DNA of 64,000 bases from Thermoanaerobaculum sp. (GTDB taxonomy: Bacteria; Acidobacteriota; Thermoanaerobaculia; Multivoradales; UBA5704). Each line of letters begins with the position of its first letter. The first letter of the stretch is position 1. Below, piece by piece: positions 56,486-64,000 of this stretch. Where the stretch lies: assembly GCA_021154885.1 (NCBI GenBank), contig JAJKHS010000025.1, positions 1 to 64,000 on the forward strand, in the 5' to 3' direction. The translations under genes and the position numbers were made by a program. The notes beneath the pieces were generated by a model. It did no database searches. It was not told the origin of the DNA and worked only from the letters and a program-made list of their open reading frames with translations.

Positions 56486-59400
56486 TCAGTCGAACGCCTT
56501 TGGGAACTCGGGGCAGGGCTCCCTCTCCTGATAAGGCTCGGAGGGGATGTAGGCCCTCCACTCCTTTTCGGTGAGGTTGCGGCCGACGGCTTGGCAGGCG
56601 GTGGCGAGGAGCTTGTCGGTCCGCAGCTCCCAGCGGCGGAGACTGCCTCCAATCAGAGTCCACAAGCCATGCCCATCTCGTGTGAAGGCGACCCCTACAG
56701 CCCTTCCCGCTGTTAGCCTGACCGGCTTCGATTGTAGATCCTGAGGGTCCAGGCTCCAGATTGCTCCGGGGGAAGCCAGTCGATCCCCCTGGGGATTACT
56801 CGTAAGAAGAGAAGTATCGGCGCGCTGCACATCGAGCTCGGCTTCCCCATGCCCGCGCCTCCAGAGCCGGAGGCGATGGCCGAGTTGTCTAATAGTCAAC
56901 TCGCTAATAGCCAATCTGCCGTCCGGAAGGAAAGCGAGCGCCGAGACGGACTGACCGCTGGGTGCCGGAGCCTCCTGAGTATCGTGTGTTGCTGGGTTTC
57001 CGTTCAATTCGCGAAGATAGACAGCACCCTCACCGCCCGCTGTGGCGATCAGGTGCCCGTCATAGCTGAACGCGAGGGCGGTAACCGGCTTCGAATGATT
57101 CGTGAGATCTCGCGGCTCGTTTTGGGGATGCTGGAGGTCCCAAAGGCGGGACTCGCCGGCCTCATTACCCGTAGCGAGCCAGCGATCATCAGGACTGAAG
57201 GCTAGTACGGTCAGGGGGTGTGAATGTTGAGATTTGGCCGGGAACGATATTTGGAAGAGAACGGTACCGTTCTCGCGGAGCCGCCAGACAAGCGACCCTC
57301 CATCGGACGTTGCAGCCGCGAGCCAGCGTCCGTCAGGGCTGAAGGTCCAGAGACTCGTCGTCTTCTCTGAACCAGGTATGGGTTGGGCGCCGCGAGGGCC
57401 CCAAAGTCGCCTAACAGGGCTATCCAGGCTGAGCCGCCAACCGTCGAGTGACAATGCCTCCACATGTGAAACTGGAGGGGAAACTTTTGGCTCCAACTCG
57501 ACCAAGGTCGTGCCCCGGCCGACATCGAGGACCCTCGGCGGATCATTTCCCCCTTGCGTGATTAGCCATCGACCTCGTAAGGCGAGCACCCGGACGGGCC
57601 CTGCCTGAAAGTATGTTGTCGTCGTCATACTGATTTCTGGCGTCTTTAGATCAAAAAACCATATGCCGCCATCCACATCGCCGAAGACGCGCCTCCTCTC
57701 CGTGGGGTCATCGGTAGTAGTCACGATAGATGAAAGGCTTAAGAAGAATTGTCTCGGGGCAATATTGCTCATCTGGCAGCCTGCTAAAGTTACGTTTCCA
57801 GAGAGGAGGGGATCATCAAAGAGGTTCATTCCATCGGGATGACTCCAAACGCAATCCTCCAGATGGACCTGCAGATCCGGATCCTGGCCGGTCCTCAGTC
57901 TCCAAGCCTGGACGGAGCTCGTCGGTGAGGTCTTAATCCTCTGGGTTGGGCCAGAGTCCGTTGGTAAAGTTTCGACGATCCAATCCTGGACGGAGCTCGT
58001 TGCGACCAACCACTGGGAGTCCGAGCTGAAAGAGAGCTTGGCGACCGGCGAATCTTCTTTCCAGGAAATCTTACGAAATACCGAGCCGGTCCGGAGCGTC
58101 GACATGTCGCCAACCCCAAGGCTCCCTTTGTCGACCACAGCCAGAGAACGGCCGTCTGGGCTGAAAGCCATGGCTTCAGGATTGATGTCCAAGGTGGCGA
58201 CCTTCGGTGCAGAAGAAAGAGACAGGTCCCGGATGATCCAACGGGCCGCTTGACGGGTCAGTAGCCAGCGACCGTCCGGGCTGAAGGGATTGCTTTGGAC
58301 GAGCCAGTCCTCCTGTGACAATGGCTGCCGGCTCGGCTCATGATCTGTCCCCGAGCTCGTGTCGAAGAGGAGAGAAGGGCTGGCCTCAAAGGTGACGACG
58401 ACCTTCCGGCCTCCCGAGCTCACCGCGATCTGTTTCAGGTGGGAGCTCGATCTCAACTCTGCAACGCTGGCGGCCTTGACTGGCCCACCGTCAGTGAGAT
58501 GCCACAGCGAGATCGCGTCATCAGTGCCGGCCACAGCCAACCACTGGTGATCAGAGCTGAGGGACACGGCCCTTACCCGCCCTGTCGGCAGGGGCGCCCC
58601 ACTGAAGCCCATCAGGGCTAATCGAAGGGTTTCTTCAGCCACCGGCAGGTGTGGCTGTCCGGCTTTCTCGGCCCGGCGGACCGCCTCAATTGAGAGCAGG
58701 AGAGCGAGCGCCCGTTCTTTCACGGCTTGGACTTTCTCACCCAGCTGGGTAGCGATGGCGATACTCCGCCGATCCGCCAAGTCCTTGTACTGGTACAGGG
58801 CGACGCCAAAGGCGATCACGGCAGCCAGAGCCGTGGCTGCAGAGGCGATCGTCCATCTCTTCAGCCGCTTACGAGCCGAAAACTGCTCCTGGGCCCGCTG
58901 CTGCTCGGCGTCTGCCCGGCGCCGCTGTTCCTCTTCGAGAGCCCGGGCCTGGACCAACTCGCGTTGCGCCTTCTGGTCTTCCTGGGTGCGACTCGCGGCG
59001 AGGAATTCCTGCGCCTCCGGGCGCAACTCTCCCAGGTGGCTCCCGGCCCACTCCTCCGCCCGGGCCAGACGGGCTCCTGTATATAAGTAGGAAGGGTCGC
59101 GATCTTTTCCAGTCCACTCCGCCACCGCCTCGTCCAGCCGGCGGCGGGTCTGGAGAGATTCCCGGTCCTGCTCGATCCAGTCCTTGAGGCGCTTCCAGCC
59201 GGTGAGGAGGGCTTCGTGTGCCACCTCGACGGTGGGGCGCTTCTCGTCCCCCTCGGCTTCGGCGATCAGCAGGCGGGCCTCGGTGAGGCGAGCGACGACG
59301 CTTGCCATGGCCTTGCCCTCGGGCTCGGCCTCCGACGCCAGCTCGGCGAGGCCGAGGCGCCGCTTCGTGGCCCTCCCCTGATCGTCCACTTGGACCAGCT

Positions 59401-60775
59401 TCAGGAGGACCTGCCGGCAGGCCTCGCCCTCGGCCGTGGTGAGCTTCGCGTACACCTCCTCGGCGCGCGTTTCCAGGGCGCCGGTGACACCGTGGATCTC
59501 GTTGTAGGCGGTGGCGGTGAGCCGCCGGCCTTCGCGGTGCTGCCAGATCTGGAGGAGGGCGTATTCGAGGAGCGGCAGGCAGCCCGGCTGGGCCTCGACC
59601 TCTTTCAGGAGGAGCTCGGTCAGGCCGCCTTCCAGCTCGCAGCCGGCGAGGTAGGCCGGGCGCTCGATGGCGCTCCGCAGCTCGTCCCGGGTCATCGGCC
59701 TCACGAGGGTCTGCCGGTCGGAGACGGCCGGCGCCAGGTCCGGGTAGACGGCGCAACGGCCGTAGAAGTCCGCCCGCAGAGTGAGCACGACGACGGTGGG
59801 GCCGTCAGCCGCCATGGCGGCGTGGAGGAGATTGTCGATGAACGCCGTACGCTGAGCTTCATCGGAGCAGAGGGTGAAGACTTCCTCAAACTGGTCCACG
59901 AGCACGAGGAGGCGCCGGTCGGCCGGAGCCTGCGAGAGGGCGACCCGGGCATTGAGATGAAGCGCCCGCTTGTCGGCGGCGAGGTCCCGCAGCAGCTCGA
60001 AGACGGAGGGGAACCCGCCGAGCGCGGCCAGTTGCACTGCAAGAGTTTCCAGAGGCTTCTCGCCAGGTCTGAAGACGGTGGTGGGCCAGGAGTCGCTGCC
60101 CGCGATCTCGCCGCGCTTGACGGCGGCGAGCAGGCCGGCGCGGGCGAGCGAGGACTTGCCGCTGCCGGAAGGACCGAAGATGGCCAGGAAGCGGCTGGCG
60201 TTAGGGACCGGGCGGAGCTTGTCGAGGAGCCACTCGGTGAGGGCTTCGCGGCCAAAGAAGAATGGGGCATCGTCAACGTCGAAGACCTGAAGGCCGCGGT
60301 AAGGCTGGGCGCCTTCGGCCACGGCCTCGCCGGGGCCCGGTCCCGGTTGAACGCCGCGGATGCCTGAGATCAGGCGGTGCAGGACCTTCTCGTCGTCCAG
60401 GGTTTCCCGGAACTCGACCCAGCCGGCGTTGCGGAGGAAGGGTGGAAGACGGCTCGGCTCTCCCCGCATCGAGTGGGGGAGGAGGACCGGAATCACCCGG
60501 AAGCGCTCCTTTCCGGAGACCCGCCGCTCGATGGCCGTCCGCATCTCCTCGTTCTGCCAGGGGCCGGTGCCGCTCGGGCCGAGGCAGACGGCGCAGGTGA
60601 CACAGGATTCCAGAGCATCCTCGACCACCTTCTGCCAGGGCTCGCCTGGGATCAGATTCCAGATGTCGAGCCAGGGCTCGATCCCCTGCATCCGAAGGAT
60701 GCGAGCGAGCTCCTCCACCACCGGCTTGTCCGGCGTCGCGTGCGACAGGAAGACGTCGTACTTGGCTTTTTCCAA
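56486..60775 (-). CDS. TIR-STAND NTPase-WD40 protein, putative immune/conflict effector
   Basis: 1429 residues. An N-terminal TIR domain (1-140; YDVFLSHATPDKPVVEELARIL, WLDIWNL, with the likely NADase Glu in GPWQNEEMR). Then a STAND NTPase of nSTAND1 type (about 155-590; PYRGLQVFDVDDAPFFFGRE, Walker A GPSGSGKSS, Walker B LLVLVDQFEEVFT). An Ala/Glu/Arg coiled stretch and a hydrophobic segment (WTIASAATALAAVIAFGVALYQY, about 640-665) follow, then about ten WD40-like repeats (FSPDGRWLA and variants) to the end. Expected logic: the WD40 part senses a ligand, STAND oligomerises, and TIR cleaves NAD. The WD40 half is AT-richer than its surroundings, suggesting transfer. Stand-alone gene with a divergent promoter gap. 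Confidence 0.93.
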   Translation of the reverse strand: MEKAKYDVFLSHATPDKPVVEELARILRMQGIEPWLDIWNLIPGEPWQKVVEDALESCVTCAVCLGPSGTGPWQNEEMRTAIERRVSGKERFRVIPVLLPHSMRGEPSRLPPFLRNAGWVEFRETLDDEKVLHRLISGIRGVQPGPGPGEAVAEGAQPYRGLQVFDVDDAPFFFGREALTEWLLDKLRPVPNASRFLAIFGPSGSGKSSLARAGLLAAVKRGEIAGSDSWPTTVFRPGEKPLETLAVQLAALGGFPSVFELLRDLAADKRALHLNARVALSQAPADRRLLVLVDQFEEVFTLCSDEAQRTAFIDNLLHAAMAADGPTVVVLTLRADFYGRCAVYPDLAPAVSDRQTLVRPMTRDELRSAIERPAYLAGCELEGGLTELLLKEVEAQPGCLPLLEYALLQIWQHREGRRLTATAYNEIHGVTGALETRAEEVYAKLTTAEGEACRQVLLKLVQVDDQGRATKRRLGLAELASEAEPEGKAMASVVARLTEARLLIAEAEGDEKRPTVEVAHEALLTGWKRLKDWIEQDRESLQTRRRLDEAVAEWTGKDRDPSYLYTGARLARAEEWAGSHLGELRPEAQEFLAASRTQEDQKAQRELVQARALEEEQRRRADAEQQRAQEQFSARKRLKRWTIASAATALAAVIAFGVALYQYKDLADRRSIAIATQLGEKVQAVKERALALLLSIEAVRRAEKAGQPHLPVAEETLRLALMGFSGAPLPTGRVRAVSLSSDHQWLAVAGTDDAISLWHLTDGGPVKAASVAELRSSSHLKQIAVSSGGRKVVVTFEASPSLLFDTSSGTDHEPSRQPLSQEDWLVQSNPFSPDGRWLLTRQAARWIIRDLSLSSAPKVATLDINPEAMAFSPDGRSLAVVDKGSLGVGDMSTLRTGSVFRKISWKEDSPVAKLSFSSDSQWLVATSSVQDWIVETLPTDSGPTQRIKTSPTSSVQAWRLRTGQDPDLQVHLEDCVWSHPDGMNLFDDPLLSGNVTLAGCQMSNIAPRQFFLSLSSIVTTTDDPTERRRVFGDVDGGIWFFDLKTPEISMTTTTYFQAGPVRVLALRGRWLITQGGNDPPRVLDVGRGTTLVELEPKVSPPVSHVEALSLDGWRLSLDSPVRRLWGPRGAQPIPGSEKTTSLWTFSPDGRWLAAATSDGGSLVWRLRENGTVLFQISFPAKSQHSHPLTVLAFSPDDRWLATGNEAGESRLWDLQHPQNEPRDLTNHSKPVTALAFSYDGHLIATAGGEGAVYLRELNGNPATHDTQEAPAPSGQSVSALAFLPDGRLAISELTIRQLGHRLRLWRRGHGEAELDVQRADTSLLTSNPQGDRLASPGAIWSLDPQDLQSKPVRLTAGRAVGVAFTRDGHGLWTLIGGSLRRWELRTDKLLATACQAVGRNLTEKEWRAYIPSEPYQEREPCPEFPKAFD

Positions 60776-60856
60776 GGGAGGGCCCGTGCTCTTAGTTGCC
60801 CAAGCAGTGTTCCTATCCTATCATTAAGAAAATCCAGAATCCCAGGAAGGTTGTGC

Positions 60857-62230
60857 ATGCTCCGAGCTGTGCCTCTTGCGGTCCTTGTCCTCTGCGGTCT
60901 GGCCATCCTGCCGGCGAGGACTGGAGGTGCGACCGCGCCTCATCTCGCCGAATCCGGGGTCGACTTGGTCGAGGGGCTCGCGGCGCTCCAGGCCGGGCGA
61001 GATGCGGAAGCGGCCGACTGGTTCGCCGAGGCCGTGCGGCTCGATCCGGAGGCCGGCACGCCGCGGTACTGGCACGGGCTCGCCCTGCTGCGGCTGGGCC
61101 GTGCGGCAGAGGCTGCGGAGGAGCTGGCGGCGGGCCTCGCGGCGAAGCGTTCGCCGGACGTGGCGCGGGAGCGCGTGCTGGCCGACCTGGAGGCAGCCCG
61201 CAGGGCAGGGGCGGAGCCGGTGCGGTTGGAGCCGCCGGAGATCGAACCGGATGAGCGGCCCACGGACGACCGGGGGCTCTGGGAGGGGAACCTGGGGCTG
61301 GAAGCAGGGACTGACTCCAACCCCAACCTTCTCTCCAAGGAGCTGATCCTTCCCCGGCCCGGCGGTGGGCTCGTCCGCGGCGGGGAGGGGGATACCGGCG
61401 GCCTCCTTGGAGCGCGGATCGGGGTCTATCCCTTCCACGCCAGCACCGGCCCGAACGTGGGGGTGAGTCTGGAGGTGCGGCGGTCCTACCACCGGGACTT
61501 CGGTTATCTGGACCTCGGCACGGCGCGCGGCATGGTGGGGATCGCCTTCGGGCGCGATCCGCTGGGGTTCCTGGAGGGACCTCTTGGCACCGCCCGAGTG
61601 CCGTTCGGCACCGGCCGACTGTCCGCCCTGCTTCAGGTGGGCGGCTCGGACTACCGGCTGAATGGCGCCCCCTTTCTGCGGGTCTGGGAGGGAGCGGCTT
61701 CGCTCCTCTGCCAGGAGACGCCCGGCACGGCGACCCGGCTGGACCTCGCCGGCGCGAGCCGCGGGTTCTCGGGCAGCGGTCTGTCCGACGAGCAGCGGAG
61801 CGGGAGGGACCTTTCGCTCCAGGTGAGCCAGCTCCTCTACTTTTTTGGGCGGCGGGACCGCCTCTTTCGCCTGGGCGCCCTGGCGATGGACCGCCAGTCC
61901 CACCCGGCGTTCGCCGCCTCGCGGCTGGCGGGGAACGCCGGTCTGAAATGGCCCCTGGGCCTGCGCTGGAAGGTGGAGCTGGAAGGGGAGCTGCGCCGCG
62001 ACCGCTACCATGACCCGGAGTCCAACCTCTTCAATACGGCGGGGCCGCCACGGCGGGACACGCTACGGCGCGGGGCCCTGGCCGTGATCTGGGAGGCCAC
62101 GGACCGGCTGCGCTGGACGGCCCGGGGCGCCTTCGCCTCGCGCACCTCGAACGTCGATCTGGGAGACGCCCTCCCCGATCTGGGCTACCGCAGAGCGACC
62201 TTCACCCTCGGGATGGGCTGGATCTTCTGA
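60857..62230 (+). CDS. TPR plus outer-membrane beta-barrel protein
   Basis: 457 residues from ATG 60857 (AGGAAGG upstream) with a Sec signal. Residues about 35-110 are two TPR-like repeats (GLAALQAGRDAEAADWFAEAVRLDPEAG, YWHGLALLRLGRAAEAAEELAAGL). Residues about 140-457 are alternating beta-strands (GNLGLEAGTDSNPNLL, GARIGVYPFHAS...) ending in an aromatic (FTLGMGWIF), as in outer-membrane barrels. The layout resembles TPR-porin exporters that act with secreted surface proteins. First gene of a three-gene overlap operon. Confidence 0.85.
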   Translation: MLRAVPLAVLVLCGLAILPARTGGATAPHLAESGVDLVEGLAALQAGRDAEAADWFAEAVRLDPEAGTPRYWHGLALLRLGRAAEAAEELAAGLAAKRSPDVARERVLADLEAARRAGAEPVRLEPPEIEPDERPTDDRGLWEGNLGLEAGTDSNPNLLSKELILPRPGGGLVRGGEGDTGGLLGARIGVYPFHASTGPNVGVSLEVRRSYHRDFGYLDLGTARGMVGIAFGRDPLGFLEGPLGTARVPFGTGRLSALLQVGGSDYRLNGAPFLRVWEGAASLLCQETPGTATRLDLAGASRGFSGSGLSDEQRSGRDLSLQVSQLLYFFGRRDRLFRLGALAMDRQSHPAFAASRLAGNAGLKWPLGLRWKVELEGELRRDRYHDPESNLFNTAGPPRRDTLRRGALAVIWEATDRLRWTARGAFASRTSNVDLGDALPDLGYRRATFTLGMGWIF

Positions 62231-62925
62231 TGGCTCCGAGGCTCCGCCGCCGAGGGTCCGCACTGCTGGCCCTCTGGATCCTGGCCGGGGCGCCGCTCCT
62301 GGCCGGGCCAGTCGGCGTCGCCCTTCGGGTCAATCCAAGGGTCGACGCGTATCTGGTGGGAAAAGAGATCCACGCTCTGCGCCGGAACGATCCCATCGAG
62401 CTCGGGCTGACGGTTCTGCTCCGCGATCCAATTTCCTCCCTGCTGGTGGGGTTCAACCTCGGCGGATGTGTGCCGGTAACGGCGAAGGGGGGGCTCAGCC
62501 ATCAGTTTACAGGCACCGCCACTCTCGACGGCCGGACCGAGGTGGACTTCGGTGATCCCAATGACCCCTCGGCGTCCAGGTTGCGGCTGGCTTTGGGGCG
62601 GCTTGCGGTGAAGCTCCTCCCCAACTCCGGCTGCCCTCCTCCTGAGACGCGAACTCCCCACGCCGTCATCCGCCCGCAGGGAACCGCTTTCCGGGTCCTG
62701 GTCGATGTGGTGGCAGGGACTTTCGTGGGCGTGGACGAGGGGAGCGTCCTGGTGCAGGCCGAGGCGGGCGGCGATCCCGTGGAGGTCCGGGCGGGCCAGT
62801 GGGTGGTGGTGCCGCCGCACGGCCTGGCCACCCGCCCGGCATCGCTCGGCAGCGTGGACATCCTGGACGACCCGCCCTTCCGGCTGCGCGACTTCACAAC
62901 CCAACCCCCGGGGCCTCCCCAATGA
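62230..62925 (+). CDS. Secreted FecR-domain protein
   Basis: 231 residues; ATG overlaps the previous stop (TGATG). N-terminal signal (ALLALWILAGAPLLAGPVG). C-terminal FecR-like beta domain (RPQGTAFRVLVDVVAGTFVGVDEGSVLVQAEAGGDPVEVRAGQWVVVPP). Unlike iron-signalling FecR there is no anti-sigma N-terminus, so it is probably a periplasmic or surface-organising FecR domain that works with the TPR-barrel protein. Confidence 0.85.
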   Translation: MAPRLRRRGSALLALWILAGAPLLAGPVGVALRVNPRVDAYLVGKEIHALRRNDPIELGLTVLLRDPISSLLVGFNLGGCVPVTAKGGLSHQFTGTATLDGRTEVDFGDPNDPSASRLRLALGRLAVKLLPNSGCPPPETRTPHAVIRPQGTAFRVLVDVVAGTFVGVDEGSVLVQAEAGGDPVEVRAGQWVVVPPHGLATRPASLGSVDILDDPPFRLRDFTTQPPGPPQ

Positions 62926-64000
62926 ATATCGATGCTCCCGCGCGGAGGCTCTTCCGTCTCCTGTGCCTCGCAGGCACGGTCCTGGCGCTCGGGGTGCCGG
63001 GTCTCGTCGCCGCGTCCGAGACGATCGTTTGCGATGCGTCGGTGCTCCTCGCAAGCTCTCCCCACGGTGGCGCCCAACTGGGATGGTCGCTCAGTGCGAA
63101 CGGAGAATGGCTCGCGGCCGGCGCCAACCAGGACAACGGGAATGCCGGCTCGGTGGCTCTGTATCGGAATCCCCACCCGGGAGTGAGACCGGATCAGGAG
63201 ATCCGTCCGTCCGACCTCCAAACCGGCGACCAGTTCGGCTCCTCGGTCTCGCTCAGCGGCGACTGGCTGGCGGTCGGCGCTCCCGGAAAGACCAGGGGCT
63301 CCGGAGTGGTCTATCTGTTCCAGCTTGTGGGATCGAGCTGGGTTCAAAAGGAGCCCAGGCTGAGCGCCACCGATGCCGCAGGGGGAGCCCACTTCGGCGC
63401 GTCCGTCTCGCTCAGCGGCAAGACGCTCGTCGTCGGTGCCAGCGGCGACTCGGGCAGTGGGAGCTCCTCGGGCGCGGCCTACGTCTTCGAATTGCAAGAA
63501 GGAGGCTGGCAGCAGACGAAGAAGCTCCTTGCCAACGACGGCCGGCCCTTCGACGAATTTGGCTCTTCCGTGGCGATCGACGGAAACGAGATCGTGGTTG
63601 GCGCTCCTTTTGCCGACGAACTCCACGTGTTCAAAAACTTCGGAGCCGCCTACGTCTTCAAGCGAGACAGTACCGCAGGGGGTTGGGCCCCGGACGACAA
63701 AGACAAAAATAAAGGCAAGCTCACAGCCGCCGACACATTCCGAGGAGACAACATTCAGTTCGGCTCATCCGTCGCGATCCGAGGGAATCGAATCGTGGTC
63801 GGCGCCCCTGGGGACGACCTCCAAGGGACAGACTCCGGATCTGCCTACGTCTTCGAGCGGACGGACGCTGGCTGGAGCGGCAAACAGACTGTCCAGGATC
63901 TGAAGCCGCACGATCAGTTCGGTACGTCCGTCGCAATCGATGGCGACCGCGTGGTGGTCGGCGCCCGCTCCGACGGCGGAGGGGCGGGGGCGGCCTACCT
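62922..64000 (+). CDS. FG-GAP (integrin-like beta-propeller) repeat protein, truncated by window
   Basis: 359 residues visible; continues past the right edge. Signal peptide (RLFRLLCLAGTVLALGVPGLVAASE), then repeats of about 55-60 residues each with FGSSVAIDGNEIVVGAP...GAAYVF (five seen: starts near 63235, 63390, 63550, 63760, 63918). The ATG overlaps the FecR stop (ATGA). Likely a large exported or surface beta-propeller whose export or anchoring uses the preceding TPR-barrel and FecR proteins; that link is inferred from the operon. Confidence 0.9.
   Translation, partial: MNIDAPARRLFRLLCLAGTVLALGVPGLVAASETIVCDASVLLASSPHGGAQLGWSLSANGEWLAAGANQDNGNAGSVALYRNPHPGVRPDQEIRPSDLQTGDQFGSSVSLSGDWLAVGAPGKTRGSGVVYLFQLVGSSWVQKEPRLSATDAAGGAHFGASVSLSGKTLVVGASGDSGSGSSSGAAYVFELQEGGWQQTKKLLANDGRPFDEFGSSVAIDGNEIVVGAPFADELHVFKNFGAAYVFKRDSTAGGWAPDDKDKNKGKLTAADTFRGDNIQFGSSVAIRGNRIVVGAPGDDLQGTDSGSAYVFERTDAGWSGKQTVQDLKPHDQFGTSVAIDGDRVVVGARSDGGGAGAAY

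Noticed and set aside
55794..56663. Minus-strand frame with pseudo-heptad peptide repeats (LARRIMG, FAGRITG...)
   Set aside because: Both strands stay open because the repeat is 21 bp; it also runs through intergenic hairpins and the end of the TIR-STAND gene.

Overview
This is a GC-rich bacterial chromosome segment. A duplicated orphan permease of the acidobacterial type (8140-10584), a diderm outer-membrane biogenesis pair (TamA/TamB) and several secreted TPR/FecR/FG-GAP-type proteins point to an Acidobacteriota-like, Gram-negative host. That placement is an inference; there is no rRNA gene to anchor it.

Region 1 (1-27.3 kb) is most of a lipopeptide biosynthetic cluster, transcribed leftwards and running off the left edge. 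A starter protein (FAAL-ACP-C-A-T-C-A-T-C) is followed by an asparagine-synthase-like amidotransferase, a free A-T didomain, a free C domain, an embedded MacB/FtsX-type permease and a second large synthetase (C-A-T-C-A-T-C-A..., truncated). Successive stops and starts overlap or lie a few bases apart, which suggests one translationally coupled operon. Adenylation pocket residues read from the sequence suggest acyl-Ser-Val-X-Gln-(Pro-like, altered pocket)-.... A divergent SbnA-type PLP enzyme suggests 2,3-diaminopropionate or its precursor is also made. No thioesterase, PPTase or SbnB lies in the window.

Region 2 (27.3-38.1 kb) contains an intergenic array of 20-bp degenerate tandem repeats, a tiny lipoprotein with its own terminator, and a tightly overlapped three-gene operon (alpha/beta hydrolase, caspase-like protease, unknown partner). 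Next come a secreted amidohydrolase, a bufferin-like RiPP operon (Tat-exported Cys-rich precursor, DUF692 enzyme, DUF2063 partner), a DUF420 membrane protein with EttA, and a 125-bp palindromic element.

Region 3 (38.1-52.3 kb) is mostly housekeeping and envelope genes on the plus strand: a secreted matrixin-like protease with a companion, an SrkA-type kinase, a cysteine-synthase-like enzyme, a monooxygenase-fold protein, a DUF3179 lipoprotein, a small DNA-binding-like protein behind a promoter/operator palindrome, and a YihY-TamA-TamB operon.

Region 4 (52.3-64 kb) holds tRNA-Glu overlapping a Mut7-C gene, an FHA-GAF-adenylate cyclase, and a UPF0175/PIN toxin-antitoxin pair whose toxin is frameshifted. 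It also holds an oxidoreductase relic, a 21-bp tandem repeat array, a large TIR-STAND-WD40 protein (a likely conflict/defence effector) and a TPR/beta-barrel-FecR-FG-GAP surface operon running off the right edge.
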